NCBI GenBank assembly: GCA_003354145.1
Contig: PIVL01000008.1
Location: 1 to 38,164, forward strand
Reading direction: 5' to 3'
Length of the DNA stretch: 38,164 nucleotides
From: Paracoccaceae bacterium
GTDB lineage: Bacteria; Pseudomonadota; Alphaproteobacteria; Rhodobacterales; Rhodobacteraceae
Positions 17,521-25,726 of this stretch are shown here, one piece after another. The notes below the pieces were generated by a model. That model saw only the letters and a list, made by a program, of their open reading frames with translations. It ran no database searches and was not told the DNA's origin. The first letter of the stretch is position 1. Each line of letters starts with the position of its first letter. Made by a program: the position numbers and the translations under genes.

Positions 17521-17734
17521 CCCCTCGAACTAGGCTTATCTTGCCAAGAGTTACGCAAACTTCTGCACATAAATTTGATAGGCAATGGCTCAATTTATTG
17601 AAGCCAAAACAGAAAAAATGTGTAAAACTCAGACTGTTACAGATTCGGTACATTTTTGTTATTTCTTAGTTATGTAAAAGTTGCACCGATCTGGGTTCAA
17701 TATCTTGATGCAAGCAGCGTTGTTCAGGAGTCAC

Positions 17735-18688
17735 ATGCAAAACAAGCGAAATGTCTTGCCACCACTGGGTCATCTGCTTGCCTTTGAAACAGCGGCCAAG
17801 GGGCAAAGTTTTGTGGCTGCATCTCGCGAATTAAACATCAGCGAAAGCGCAATAAGTCGTAAAGTGAGATTGCTGGAATTACATTATGGCGTACCGCTTT
17901 TTGTACGCGGACACAGATCGGTTACTTTGACCGCTCAGGGCAAGTCGCTGTTGAGAAATGTGCAGCCAGCAATGCAGACACTGAGGGATGTTTCGGCCGA
18001 ATTACTCAACTCACAATACCGCAACGAAGTCGCTCTGGCGGCCACAAATTCAGTTGCAACTCTTTGGTTGTTGCCGCGCTTGCGGAAATTCAATCAACGC
18101 AACAAGCAGCTTAAAATCATGCTGATCGCATCTGATGATGATGCCGAATGCCTTGGTGAGGATATTGACCTGACAATTCTGCGTGGGGACGGAAACTGGC
18201 CCGGCTATCGGTCACGAATGTTATTTGGCGAAACAGTTTTCCCTGTTTGCTCTCCGGAGTATCTGAAAAAGAATTCCGGTGCGGTAAACCTTGATGACAT
18301 GGCGTCTCTCTCATTGATTGAGGTTTCAAGCGCGCATGTTGAATGGATGAACTGGGAAACCTGGCTTCAACATCAGGGGCAGCAAGGACCAGAAATTGAA
18401 CAATCGATATCTTTTAATACTTATCCGTTGGCAGTTCAGGCTGCGGTCGACGGTTTGGGAGTTGCACTGGGCTGGGGGCATTTGGTCGATCGTCTGCTAG
18501 ATGATGGTACACTTGTACGACCCTGGCGACAGGCAAACGTGCGCACTGAGTTTGGGTATTATTTGCTACGCCCCGAGAAGCATAAATCATTTCCTGAACG
18601 CAAAGCAGTCGAAGATTGGTTGCTCAAAGAAAGTGCTTCCCGAAAAACCTATGCGTCGCGCGTTGATCGCAACAATCTGGGCAAATAA
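17735..18688 (+). CDS. LysR-family transcriptional regulator (GcvA-like), likely controls tmoXWV-tdm
   Basis: A 317-residue LysR regulator with the N-terminal winged HTH (PPLGHLLAFETAAKGQSFVA, then SRELNISESAISRKVRLLELHYGVPLFVR, about residues 8-60) and a C-terminal periplasmic-binding-like effector domain. The AVDGLGVALGWGHLVDRLL segment is typical of the GcvA/AmpR branch. AGGAG six bases before the ATG at 17735 decides this start over earlier in-frame TTG and ATG codons. It is divergent from tmoX across about 340 bases, the usual arrangement for a LysR regulator and its target. The effector is not known; TMAO or a product is a guess. Confidence 0.85.
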   Translation: MQNKRNVLPPLGHLLAFETAAKGQSFVAASRELNISESAISRKVRLLELHYGVPLFVRGHRSVTLTAQGKSLLRNVQPAMQTLRDVSAELLNSQYRNEVALAATNSVATLWLLPRLRKFNQRNKQLKIMLIASDDDAECLGEDIDLTILRGDGNWPGYRSRMLFGETVFPVCSPEYLKKNSGAVNLDDMASLSLIEVSSAHVEWMNWETWLQHQGQQGPEIEQSISFNTYPLAVQAAVDGLGVALGWGHLVDRLLDDGTLVRPWRQANVRTEFGYYLLRPEKHKSFPERKAVEDWLLKESASRKTYASRVDRNNLGK

Positions 18689-18702
18689 GTGCCGACAGGC
18701 AC
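18689..18702. other. Small hairpin between convergent genes
   Basis: GTGCC (18689-18693) pairs with GGCAC (18698-18702) around a GACA loop, directly after the LysR stop codon and before the convergent 195-aa gene ends. There is no T-tract, so a terminator role is only possible. Confidence 0.3.
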
Positions 18703-18709
18703 AAACCGA

Positions 18710-19297
18710 CTACGCTGACATATTCGATTTGTCCCAATCCGGCTCAAACCCCAAAACAACCGTTTCGTCAGGCAATGCCGGATTGAACAACCGGTTATGG
18801 GCTAAAGTGGCCTCAAACAACGGGTTGGGTGCGATCAGCCGCCAGACTTTGCAGTCAAGTTCCCAGGACTGCCCGTATGCCTCAAACAAAAGCACACATC
18901 CGTTAGCGCGTCTGATCGTGGTCGCACCTTCTGAACCGGGCGGAAATGTTGATGTCAGAATGTCGGAAAATTCAGAAGCCTTTTGGAAATATGTTTCCGA
19001 CAGAAATTGCAGTGCCGCATCACGCACCTGCGCCGGATCATTGGTTTTGCGCAACATGTGTTGCATCTCAGGTACCAATGAGTGGCCATCTGCCTTGTTG
19101 AGAATGGTAATGATATGACCCAGAGGTTCCTTTGAACCGGCCAGCAAAACAGCCGGGGTAATGGCATCATCCGGACGCCCCTGATTGTCGCGCATCATCA
19201 TCTGACGGGTAAGACATTGCCACCTGAGAAACGATTTCTTCAGCGGATGATCGACGCGTTTATGTTCGTTTGCGGCAGCTACAGAAACCATGCCCAT
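18710..19297 (-). CDS. Conserved-looking protein of unknown function, last gene of set-2 operon
   Basis: A 195-residue soluble protein I do not recognise. It has no signal peptide, membrane segment or known catalytic motif. It is rich in aromatic and charged residues, with stretches such as HPLKKSFLRWQCLTRQMMMRD (about 18-38), GHIITIL, PEMQHMLRKTNDPAQ, FLSETYFQKASEFSDILTSTFPPGSEGA and a C-terminal LFEAYGQSWELDCKVWRL. The ATG at 19297 lies ten bases after the nitrilase stop and just after AAGGAT; ATG 19291 is also possible. Its place at the end of a tight seven-gene operon with a ligase, a glutamate-synthase-like complex and an amidohydrolase suggests a linked role, such as a binding or accessory protein. 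Confidence 0.75.
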   Translation of the reverse strand: MGMVSVAAANEHKRVDHPLKKSFLRWQCLTRQMMMRDNQGRPDDAITPAVLLAGSKEPLGHIITILNKADGHSLVPEMQHMLRKTNDPAQVRDAALQFLSETYFQKASEFSDILTSTFPPGSEGATTIRRANGCVLLFEAYGQSWELDCKVWRLIAPNPLFEATLAHNRLFNPALPDETVVLGFEPDWDKSNMSA

Positions 19298-19307
19298 ATC
19301 CTTTCGT

Positions 19308-20135
19308 CTATAACCGGCACTCAAATTCGCGGTCATGTTGCAGGCTGGGTATGCGCGCGCGCGCGGCCTCTACTTTCTCCAAATCAATTGTGGCCAGAAC
19401 GACACCAGCATCCTCTCCGCCGTCTGCTTCAATTTTGCCCCATGGATCCACAACCAGAGAATGCCCATAAGTTTCACCGCCATCCGGAACAGAACCCACC
19501 GCGCAGGGTGCCACGATGTATACCCCATTTTCGATCGCCCGCGCCCGGTTCAGAACGTGCCAATGCACCTCGCCAGTTGGCTTGGTGAACGCTGCCGGAA
19601 CACAAATGATATCTGCACCAGCTTGCGCCAGTGCGCGATATAATTGCGGAAAGCGCAGATCATAACAGATCGTGTGTCCGATCCGGCCAAAGGGCGTATC
19701 GTAAACAACTAGCTGATTGCCCGGTTCTACAGTGGCGCTTTCGCGAAAAACCTGATCGTCGGACAGTTGGATGTCGAACAGATGAATCTTGTCGTAGGAA
19801 CCTGCTTTCTGGCCATGATCGTCTATCAGGAAGCCTCGGTTAATGAATTTACCGTTCCCCGCATCAATGGCGAGCGACCCGATCAGAATCCAAACCTTGT
19901 GGAGTTGTGCAAACTGCATAAATTCCAGCAGAAAAGGATGGTCCTTTTCATTTGCAACGGGTGGCACAAGACGGGGACCGTCCGCTTTCAGTCCACCGCA
20001 GTATTCCGGTAAAAACAGAAAGGTCGCACCGGAACTGACCGCCCTTCCAGCCAAATCCAGTGCTTCGCTTAGAGCTGCATCAAAGTCCGGCATTGGTCTG
20101 GTTTGCAGACAGGCGATTTTGAACGGATGTATCAT
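19308..20135 (-). CDS. Nitrilase-superfamily carbon-nitrogen hydrolase (amidase)
   Basis: A 275-residue nitrilase-fold enzyme with the Glu-Lys-Cys triad visible: Glu in FLFLPEYCGG (about 44), Lys in YDKIHLFDIQ (about 113) and Cys in GHTICYDLRFPQLYRAL (about 155). The motif set (YDKIHLFD, ICYDLRFP, NRARAIENGVYIVAPC) is closest to omega-amidase/Nit2 and NIT1 (deaminated-glutathione amidase) types that cut small carboxylic amides such as alpha-ketoglutaramate. Three bases separate its start from the upstream unknown gene. In this operon it could hydrolyse a gamma-glutamyl amide or an oxoamide made by the other enzymes; this is inference from context. Confidence 0.85.
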   Translation of the reverse strand: MIHPFKIACLQTRPMPDFDAALSEALDLAGRAVSSGATFLFLPEYCGGLKADGPRLVPPVANEKDHPFLLEFMQFAQLHKVWILIGSLAIDAGNGKFINRGFLIDDHGQKAGSYDKIHLFDIQLSDDQVFRESATVEPGNQLVVYDTPFGRIGHTICYDLRFPQLYRALAQAGADIICVPAAFTKPTGEVHWHVLNRARAIENGVYIVAPCAVGSVPDGGETYGHSLVVDPWGKIEADGGEDAGVVLATIDLEKVEAARARIPSLQHDREFECRL

Positions 20136-20138
20136 TAA

Positions 20139-20552
20139 TCAAAACTTCATATAGGCTTTTCTCAGCAACACCAGCGGATGTCGATCTGACATCTGGAACT
20201 TGATCAGCAATTCACGCGCAATCATGTCACGGTCCTGTTGATTATCCGGCAGTTCAATCGTGTCCGGAATCGACACCCATCCGTTGTTGTTACGGTCAAA
20301 TACGGCGGGTGCACCGTCTTCATACCCCATGTGAATGTCTTCAAGCCAATTCAGATCGTCCCATCCCATCGTTTCCATATACTTGGTCAGAAATGGAGTA
20401 ATCCGTTTGTAGTCCGGCACAAGGTTCACATCATAGCGATAGCCAATATGTTGCCCAATTTCCTTTTCACGCTTGGAATCCAGCCCTTCTGTATCGGTAA
20501 CGAACTGATCGACATCGGTAATTTCAGAGCCTCTGTACTGTGTTCCAGCCAT
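20139..20552 (-). CDS. Unknown 137-residue protein between glxD and the nitrilase gene
   Basis: An acidic soluble protein without a recognised domain. It begins MAGTQYRGSEITDVDQFV and contains IGYRYDVNLVPDYKRITPFLTKYMETMGWDDLNWLEDIHMGYED and DMIARELLIKFQMSDRHPLVLLRKAYMKF. AAGGAG before the ATG is a strong ribosome binding site, and the gene lies 11 bases after glxD and 3 before the nitrilase gene. Such tight packing implies co-expression and possibly a small subunit of the synthase. No function can be assigned. Confidence 0.75.
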   Translation of the reverse strand: MAGTQYRGSEITDVDQFVTDTEGLDSKREKEIGQHIGYRYDVNLVPDYKRITPFLTKYMETMGWDDLNWLEDIHMGYEDGAPAVFDRNNNGWVSIPDTIELPDNQQDRDMIARELLIKFQMSDRHPLVLLRKAYMKF

Positions 20553-20563
20553 CTCTCTTCTCC

Positions 20564-21928
20564 TTACAGATTGTGATAGTCGGCAACGCCAACCGTATGA
20601 TTTGTACCGGCAAGCGGGACCGCGGCCATGGCCGAAGCTTCCATTGTCAGCGCAGCCAGATCTTCGGGCTCCAAACTGTGAATATTGGTTTTGCCACAGG
20701 CACGTGCAAACAATTGCGCTTCGATAGTCAACGTATGAAGAAAATTGTAAACACGCTCGGCTGCTTCGTCTGGGTCAAGCCGGGCACGCAGAACCGGATC
20801 CTGTGTCGCAACACCAACCGGGCAGCGCCCAGTATGACAGTTATAGCAATGCCCCGGTGCCGCCCCGACCTCTTCTTCATAATTCGCTTCGGGGATGTCT
20901 TTGTTGCAGTTCAGCGCCATCATCACCGAATGACCAATTGCGATGGCATCGGCCCCTAAGGCAATAGCCTTGGCAACATCGGCACCGTTGCGGATACCCC
21001 CCGCATAAATAAGGGTGATTTCACCACGTTTGCCAAGATCGTCGATGGCTTTTCGGGCCTGTCGGATAGCGGCAATACCGGGGATTCCTGTATCCTCGGT
21101 CGCAAGGTGTGGTCCAGCACCGGTCGAGCCTTCCATTCCGTCAATGTAGATGGAATCGGGATCGCATTTCACCGCCATTCGCACATCGTCATAGACACGC
21201 GCCGCACCCAGTTTTAGCTGGATCGGAATTTGCCAGTCGGTTGCTTCGCGAATTTCTTGAATTTTCAGCGCCAGATCATCTGGGCCCAGCCAGTCGGGGT
21301 GACGGGCAGGTGAGCGTTGGTCGATGCCAGCAGGCAGTGAGCGCATTTCAGCAACCTGATCAGTTACCTTCTGTCCCATCAAGTGACCGCCAAGCCCGAC
21401 TTTACAGCCCTGCCCGATGAAGAACTCAACACCGTCCGCAAGCACGAGATGGTTTGGATTGAACCCATATCGCGACTGGATGCACTGATAAAACCACTTC
21501 GAACTGTATCGACGTTCGTCCGGGATCATGCCGCCCTCACCTGAACAGGTCGCTGTTCCTGCCATTGTTGCACCGCGTGCCAGCGCTGTTTTCGCCTCAT
21601 AGGACAGCGCGCCAAAACTCATACCGGTCACATATATCGGAATGTCCAGCTCAATCGGGCGTTTGGCGCGTGGGCCGATAACCGTCTTGGTCAGACACTT
21701 TTCGCGATACCCTTCAATGACGAACCGGGTCAGCGTGCCGGGCATGAAAGTCAGATCATCCCAATGCGGGATTTTCTTGAACAACGACATGCCGCGCATC
21801 CGGTAACGTCCCAGTTCGGATTTGATGTGAATGTCGTCGATCACCCTTGGCGGGAAAATAAAGCTATCCCCCATCCGCGTGGTGTCACGATCGAGCGGCC
21901 GTTTCGTCTTGATGTCACCATCAGCCAT
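20564..21928 (-). CDS. glxD: FMN-binding glutamate synthase family protein with 3Fe-4S cysteines, set 2
   Basis: A 454-residue paralog of MgsC: MSFGALSYEAKTALARGATM, CSGEGGMIPDERRY, GQGCKVGLGGHLMGQK, DGMEGSTGAGPH and AGGIRNGADVAKAIALGADAI. Near residues 358-373 it reads CYNCHTGRCPVGVATQ, the three-cysteine motif that holds the 3Fe-4S cluster in glutamate synthases. It can therefore accept electrons, unlike MgsC at 8058-9386. The expected chemistry is reductive amination of 2-oxoglutarate or a related ketoacid with ammonia or an amine delivered by GlxB. AAGGAAGAG before the ATG supports the start; glxC ends 21 bases upstream. Confidence 0.85.
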   Translation of the reverse strand: MADGDIKTKRPLDRDTTRMGDSFIFPPRVIDDIHIKSELGRYRMRGMSLFKKIPHWDDLTFMPGTLTRFVIEGYREKCLTKTVIGPRAKRPIELDIPIYVTGMSFGALSYEAKTALARGATMAGTATCSGEGGMIPDERRYSSKWFYQCIQSRYGFNPNHLVLADGVEFFIGQGCKVGLGGHLMGQKVTDQVAEMRSLPAGIDQRSPARHPDWLGPDDLALKIQEIREATDWQIPIQLKLGAARVYDDVRMAVKCDPDSIYIDGMEGSTGAGPHLATEDTGIPGIAAIRQARKAIDDLGKRGEITLIYAGGIRNGADVAKAIALGADAIAIGHSVMMALNCNKDIPEANYEEEVGAAPGHCYNCHTGRCPVGVATQDPVLRARLDPDEAAERVYNFLHTLTIEAQLFARACGKTNIHSLEPEDLAALTMEASAMAAVPLAGTNHTVGVADYHNL

Positions 21929-21949
21929 AATACTCTTCCTTTCCGCTCT

Positions 21950-22819
21950 TTAGAGGATGATTTTCTTTTCAGAAGGTTCAAGATTGTCGTAGTTCCAGAG
22001 TTGCCGACCTGCGACGATCTTTTGGAAATGATCGACGCCTCTTTCCGGCAGTAACCCGTATAATGTCAGCTTTCGGGTCAACCAGTCCTTGTCTAGATCG
22101 GTCAGTTCGCTAGGCACGGCATCAACGCCAAGCGATTTGATCTCACCGCCGATATAAATTGTACCATCATACATTGAATCGCCCAGGTTTTTGCCCGCAT
22201 TACCGCAAATCACCATGCGCCCCCTTTGCATCATGAACCCGGTCAGCGCCCCCGTATCACCGCCAACAATTATCGTGCCGCCTTTCTGGTCAATGCCGGT
22301 CCGCGATCCGACCGAGCCTTTGCTGACCAGATCGCCACCACGTATTGCCGCCCCGAAGGTAGAGCCGGCATTTTTTTCGACCACCACAGAACCGGCCATC
22401 ATGTTTTCGGCACATGACCAGCCAACACGGCCATTGATCGTGACGTTCGGGCCATCAATCAGACCAACGCCAAAATAACCAAGCGAACCTTCAAAGATCA
22501 GCCGGAGCCGGGTCAGGATACCAACGCCGAGCGAGTGTTTTCCGCGCGGGTTTTTGATGACAATGGTGCCATAGCCATCTTCCATCAGGGCGCGGATTTG
22601 GCGGTTGGCTTCGGTGGATGTCATTTCGTCAACGTCCAGTTCGGTACGCTTGTTAAAATCCACATCCGGTGCCCATGGATATTCAAACCGCTCTTCTTCA
22701 TCCGGATTGAATTCAATGCGCATAGCACGACCAGTCAACTGGTCGGTGCGCATCCCAAGAGCAGTTACACGCTCTTCCTGTGTCATTGTCTTCAGATCGG
22801 CATCGGTCACGCTTGCCAT
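21950..22819 (-). CDS. glxC: GXGXG-domain glutamate synthase-like subunit, set 2
   Basis: A 289-residue protein with the beta-helical GXGXG domain of glutamate synthase (about 75-240): GDLVSKGSVGSRTGIDQKGG, GGDTGALTGFMMQRGRMVICGNAGKNLGDSMYDG. It is about 60 residues longer than MgsB, mainly at the N-terminus, where DADLKTMTQEERVTALGMRT and a charged ERFEYPWAPDVDF stretch precede the domain. Its ATG lies inside the glxB end and overlaps it by 13 bases, so the two are coupled. Confidence 0.84.
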   Translation of the reverse strand: MASVTDADLKTMTQEERVTALGMRTDQLTGRAMRIEFNPDEEERFEYPWAPDVDFNKRTELDVDEMTSTEANRQIRALMEDGYGTIVIKNPRGKHSLGVGILTRLRLIFEGSLGYFGVGLIDGPNVTINGRVGWSCAENMMAGSVVVEKNAGSTFGAAIRGGDLVSKGSVGSRTGIDQKGGTIIVGGDTGALTGFMMQRGRMVICGNAGKNLGDSMYDGTIYIGGEIKSLGVDAVPSELTDLDKDWLTRKLTLYGLLPERGVDHFQKIVAGRQLWNYDNLEPSEKKIIL

Positions 22820-23742
22820 ACCCGAACCTCCTCATCATAGGGATCAGTCGTGTCAATCTCGTGGGGCAGAATAGCCCGGATGGCGACCTCTTCAGAGGCC
22901 ATCGCAATCAGGTCATCGGATTCGTAAAGAACCAGCGGTTTGGCAGCCATTGTATCCTTGGCCATGCCCAGTTGATCCTTGGTGGCGACCAGATAGGTAA
23001 AAACGCCGTCTATTTCGTCAATCGAGCGACGCAGGCTGTCTTGCAGTGTCACCCCGTTGGCCAGATTGTCTGCCGTGTAAACCGCCAGCAATTCGCTGTC
23101 GCAACTGGACATAAACCGGTGACCCTTGCGTTCCATATCGCGGCGCATAAGCCAATAGTTGGTGATCTGACCGTTATGAACCACTGCAACATCATTATAG
23201 GGGAACGCCCAGTACGGGTGCGCTGATCGGATATCCACATCAGATTCTGTTGCCATCCGCGTGTGGCCAATCCCGTGACTGCCCTGAAATTCAAGCAGCC
23301 CGTATTGCTGCGACACCACACCAGCATCGCCAAGATCTTTAATCAACTCAAGACCATTTCCGATCGACATGATCTCGACACCTTTGATATCTTCAATGTG
23401 ACGTATCATTTGTTCGGTATCGCCTTCATGGCTGATGACAAATCGGTGGGCATAATCGGTAACTGCCTCGCGCGACTTCACGTTTGCTTCGTGCAATTTC
23501 AACCGGTTTTCAACTTCGATCAAACGCTCGGCGACCACCTGGTGCATGTCAAATCCTTTGGACATGTCTTCCTGTTCCGCCAGCACGAAACGCATCACAT
23601 AATCGCCGGGAGTGCCTTCACCATAGACAGCATAGCCTGTGCTGTCCGGCCCGCGATGCTTGAGCGCCTGAAGCATGGCAGTCATCTCCCCACCAACGTT
23701 GGCGCGATTGCCCTTATGAATTAATCCTGCAATTCCACACAT
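22807..23742 (-). CDS. glxB: Class II glutamine amidotransferase-like subunit, set 2
   Basis: A 311-residue protein starting MCGIAGLIHKG, so the catalytic Cys2 is kept, with KHRGPDSTGYAVYG (about 29-42), GHTRMATESDVDIRSAHPY and VVHNGQITNYWLMRRDMERKGHRF. It corresponds to the amidotransferase domain of glutamate synthase as a separate protein. AAGGATC before the ATG gives the ribosome binding site. A 72-base gap with a strong hairpin separates it from the ligase gene upstream. Confidence 0.85.
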   Translation of the reverse strand: MCGIAGLIHKGNRANVGGEMTAMLQALKHRGPDSTGYAVYGEGTPGDYVMRFVLAEQEDMSKGFDMHQVVAERLIEVENRLKLHEANVKSREAVTDYAHRFVISHEGDTEQMIRHIEDIKGVEIMSIGNGLELIKDLGDAGVVSQQYGLLEFQGSHGIGHTRMATESDVDIRSAHPYWAFPYNDVAVVHNGQITNYWLMRRDMERKGHRFMSSCDSELLAVYTADNLANGVTLQDSLRRSIDEIDGVFTYLVATKDQLGMAKDTMAAKPLVLYESDDLIAMASEEVAIRAILPHEIDTTDPYDEEVRVWQA

Positions 23743-23772
23743 AGATTGTGATCCTTCTCATCCGTTCTGAAA

Positions 23773-23799
23773 ATGGACGGCAGGCGCACCTGCCGCCAT
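23773..23799 (-). promoter_or_regulatory. Strong hairpin between the ligase gene and glxB
   Basis: CGGCAGG (23778-23784) pairs with CCTGCCG (23789-23795) across a CGCA tetraloop, and ATGG (23773-23776) with CCAT (23796-23799) with one bulged A. No T-tract follows on the minus strand. A stable stem at this place may protect the upstream ligase message or partly terminate transcription, adjusting ligase to synthase ratio. Confidence 0.5.
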
Positions 23800-23814
23800 C
23801 CAATGGACATGTCT

Positions 23815-25296
23815 CTAGGGTAGGCATTCCATATAAGTTTCGTTGTCCCATTCGGTAACCGTGGACATAAAGCGGGCAAATTCGTCGCGTTTGTACTCAT
23901 CGAACAACCGGTACATTTCACCGGGCATCCCACGCTTAACCACTTCGTTCGCGTCCAAATGATCCAAAGCTTCACCAAGCGACATCGGCAACTTTTTAAC
24001 GTCTTTACCGTCGGCAATCGCGTCATAGATATTGCGTTCTTCCGGCTCGCCCGGATCAAGCTGGTTGACGATTCCATCGTCCATCGCGGCCAGCAGTGTC
24101 GTGCCCATCAGGTAAGGGTTTACCATCGAGTCGACCGAGCGATATTCAAACCGCCCCGGTGCCGAGACCCGCAAACCAGTAGTTCGGTTCTGAAAGCCCC
24201 AGTCGGCAAAAACAGGTGCCCAAAAACCAGTATCCCAAAGTCGACGGTAGGAATTGACCGTGGAACACCCGATCGCGGTCAAGGCCTGTAAGTGTTGCAC
24301 GACACCACCGATGGCATCCAACCCGGCCTTCTGTGGCATCTGCACATCATCACCATCCGGCATGAATGTGTTTTCGCCGCCCTTTACGTACATGTAATTG
24401 TCGCGCATTCCCGGCAAATTGTCTTCGTTATTGCCGCATTTGACAAACTCATCGTTGCCACCGTGCCAAAGGCTCATGTTGTGGTGACAGCCGTTGGCCG
24501 AAACGCCCATAAAGGGTTTGGACATGAAACAGGCGAATATTCCGTTTTCACGCGCCACCTGCGCGCAAATCTGGCGATAGGTTGTCAGACGATCCGCGTT
24601 GCGCAGAACGTCGTCATACATCCAGTTCAGTTCCAACTGGCCCGGGGCGTCCTCGTGGTCACCCTGGATCATATCAAGTCCCATAGCGCGGCAATACCGG
24701 ATCACCTGCATTGAAACCGGGCGCAGGCTTTCGAACTGGTCGATATGATAGCAATAAGGCTTGGAATATCCATCACGTGGCTTGCCGTCTTCACCGTATT
24801 TCAGCCACATCATTTCCGGCTCTGTACCAATACGCAGCGACAGGCCATCGTGCTTTTTCTGAAAGTCTTCGTGCATCCGGTGCAGGTTTCCCCGACAATC
24901 TGCAGTCAAATAGCCACCTGGATTTTCCTTTTCTTCGCGATTGCGAAATAGCGTACAGTAAAAGCGACCAATTTCCTTGGCCCAAGGCAACTGCATAAAA
25001 GTTTCGGGCTCTGGGATACCGACCAACTCTGCAGATTCCGGCCCATAGCCCAGGTAGTTTCCAGCACGATCTGTAAACAAATTGACCGTCGCGCCATAGA
25101 CCAGCTGAAATCCCTTTTGAGCAACCGTTTCCCAATGATCTGCAGGGATGCCTTTGCCCATGATTTTTCCAGTGACGGAAACAAATTGCAGATAGAGATA
25201 TTCGATCCCCATCGCGTCAATCATCTTTCTGACTTCTTTGATTTTCTCAGCGCGGCCCGGTGCGTCTACAAAACGTTCAAGGTCTGTTTCGGCCAT
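23815..25296 (-). CDS. Glutamine synthetase-like ligase (type III), set 2, substrate unknown
   Basis: A 493-residue glutamine-synthetase-family protein, longer than GmaS. Motifs: GTEPEMMWLK (metal-binding Glu), GDHEDAPGQLELNW, GVSANGCHHNMSLW, CSTVNSYRRLW, and APGRFEYRSVDSMVNPYL. A NIYD tetrapeptide followed by LPMSLGEALDHL aligns with the region of the adenylylatable tyrosine in type I glutamine synthetase, though regulation is not shown. The ATG at 25296 has AGGGAG nine bases upstream; the in-frame ATG at 25320 is unlikely. It heads the surviving part of the set-2 operon. It is a real glutamine synthetase or a ligase for another amine; GlnT-like annotation is usual, but function is open. Confidence 0.82.
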   Translation of the reverse strand: MAETDLERFVDAPGRAEKIKEVRKMIDAMGIEYLYLQFVSVTGKIMGKGIPADHWETVAQKGFQLVYGATVNLFTDRAGNYLGYGPESAELVGIPEPETFMQLPWAKEIGRFYCTLFRNREEKENPGGYLTADCRGNLHRMHEDFQKKHDGLSLRIGTEPEMMWLKYGEDGKPRDGYSKPYCYHIDQFESLRPVSMQVIRYCRAMGLDMIQGDHEDAPGQLELNWMYDDVLRNADRLTTYRQICAQVARENGIFACFMSKPFMGVSANGCHHNMSLWHGGNDEFVKCGNNEDNLPGMRDNYMYVKGGENTFMPDGDDVQMPQKAGLDAIGGVVQHLQALTAIGCSTVNSYRRLWDTGFWAPVFADWGFQNRTTGLRVSAPGRFEYRSVDSMVNPYLMGTTLLAAMDDGIVNQLDPGEPEERNIYDAIADGKDVKKLPMSLGEALDHLDANEVVKRGMPGEMYRLFDEYKRDEFARFMSTVTEWDNETYMECLP

Positions 25297-25316
25297 TGTC
25301 GTACTCCCTAATAATT

Positions 25317-25568
25317 TCAACTCTGGCGTTTTCCGCCGTTTGGTAAAATTTGGTCAACTCCTCCGAGATGGAGGGTTTGAAATTGGATGAAGCTCGCCCT
25401 TGGCAATTCCGGACCCACCGGATGCATGCCGGATTTATCAATGGCCAGAATGCAGCCCCCGACGCCCCCGCCCTTTTCGGTCAGACGCTGCGCTGGTCGC
25501 CGTGCCGTAGACAAGCCGTGAATTCCGGCGCCGATAATCAGACAGTCAACGCGGGTGGGTAGCTCCAT
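25317..25568 (-). pseudogene. Remnant of an FAD-dependent (DAO-type) oxidoreductase gene
   Basis: The first 47 codons read MELPTRVDCLIIGAGIHGLST, then ARRPAQRLTEKGG, GVGG and ILAIDKSG. This is the FAD-binding GxGxxG start of the sarcosine/D-amino-acid oxidase family, with a proline spoiling the following helix. Homology stops there and only 36 unrelated codons follow to a stop, so over 300 residues are missing. It lies just upstream of the ligase gene in the same direction, so it was probably the first gene of this operon. Its promoter probably still drives the operon. Confidence 0.7.
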
Positions 25569-25660
25569 TGCTTCCTCTCTACCGAAGGAGACCTGGCACT
25601 TTGACGATTCAAAGCCACTCCCTCAAATTCAAATTATCGGGAGTTCAAACCAAAAATCAA

Positions 25661-25688
25661 CCACTTTCGAACCAATTACCGAAAGTGG
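25661..25688. promoter_or_regulatory. Perfect 9-bp inverted repeat upstream of the GntR gene
   Basis: CCACTTTCG (25661-25669) and CGAAAGTGG (25680-25688) with a 10-base spacer. It lies 38-65 bases before the GntR start and 93 bases before the remnant oxidoreductase start, so it may be an operator or a regulator-independent stem for the divergent promoters. Confidence 0.5.
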
Positions 25689-25704
25689 CTTTCACATTTT
25701 CTAT

Positions 25705-25726
25705 TTTGGTATAGTATTGGACCAAA
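25705..25726. promoter_or_regulatory. Candidate GntR operator overlapping the -10 box and start codon
   Basis: TTTGGT (25705-25710) and ACCAAA (25721-25726) are perfect 6-bp arms 10 bases apart. TATAGT at 25710-25715, inside the repeat, resembles a -10 box, and the last A is the first base of the ATG. Binding there by the GntR protein would block its own transcription. Confidence 0.45.
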
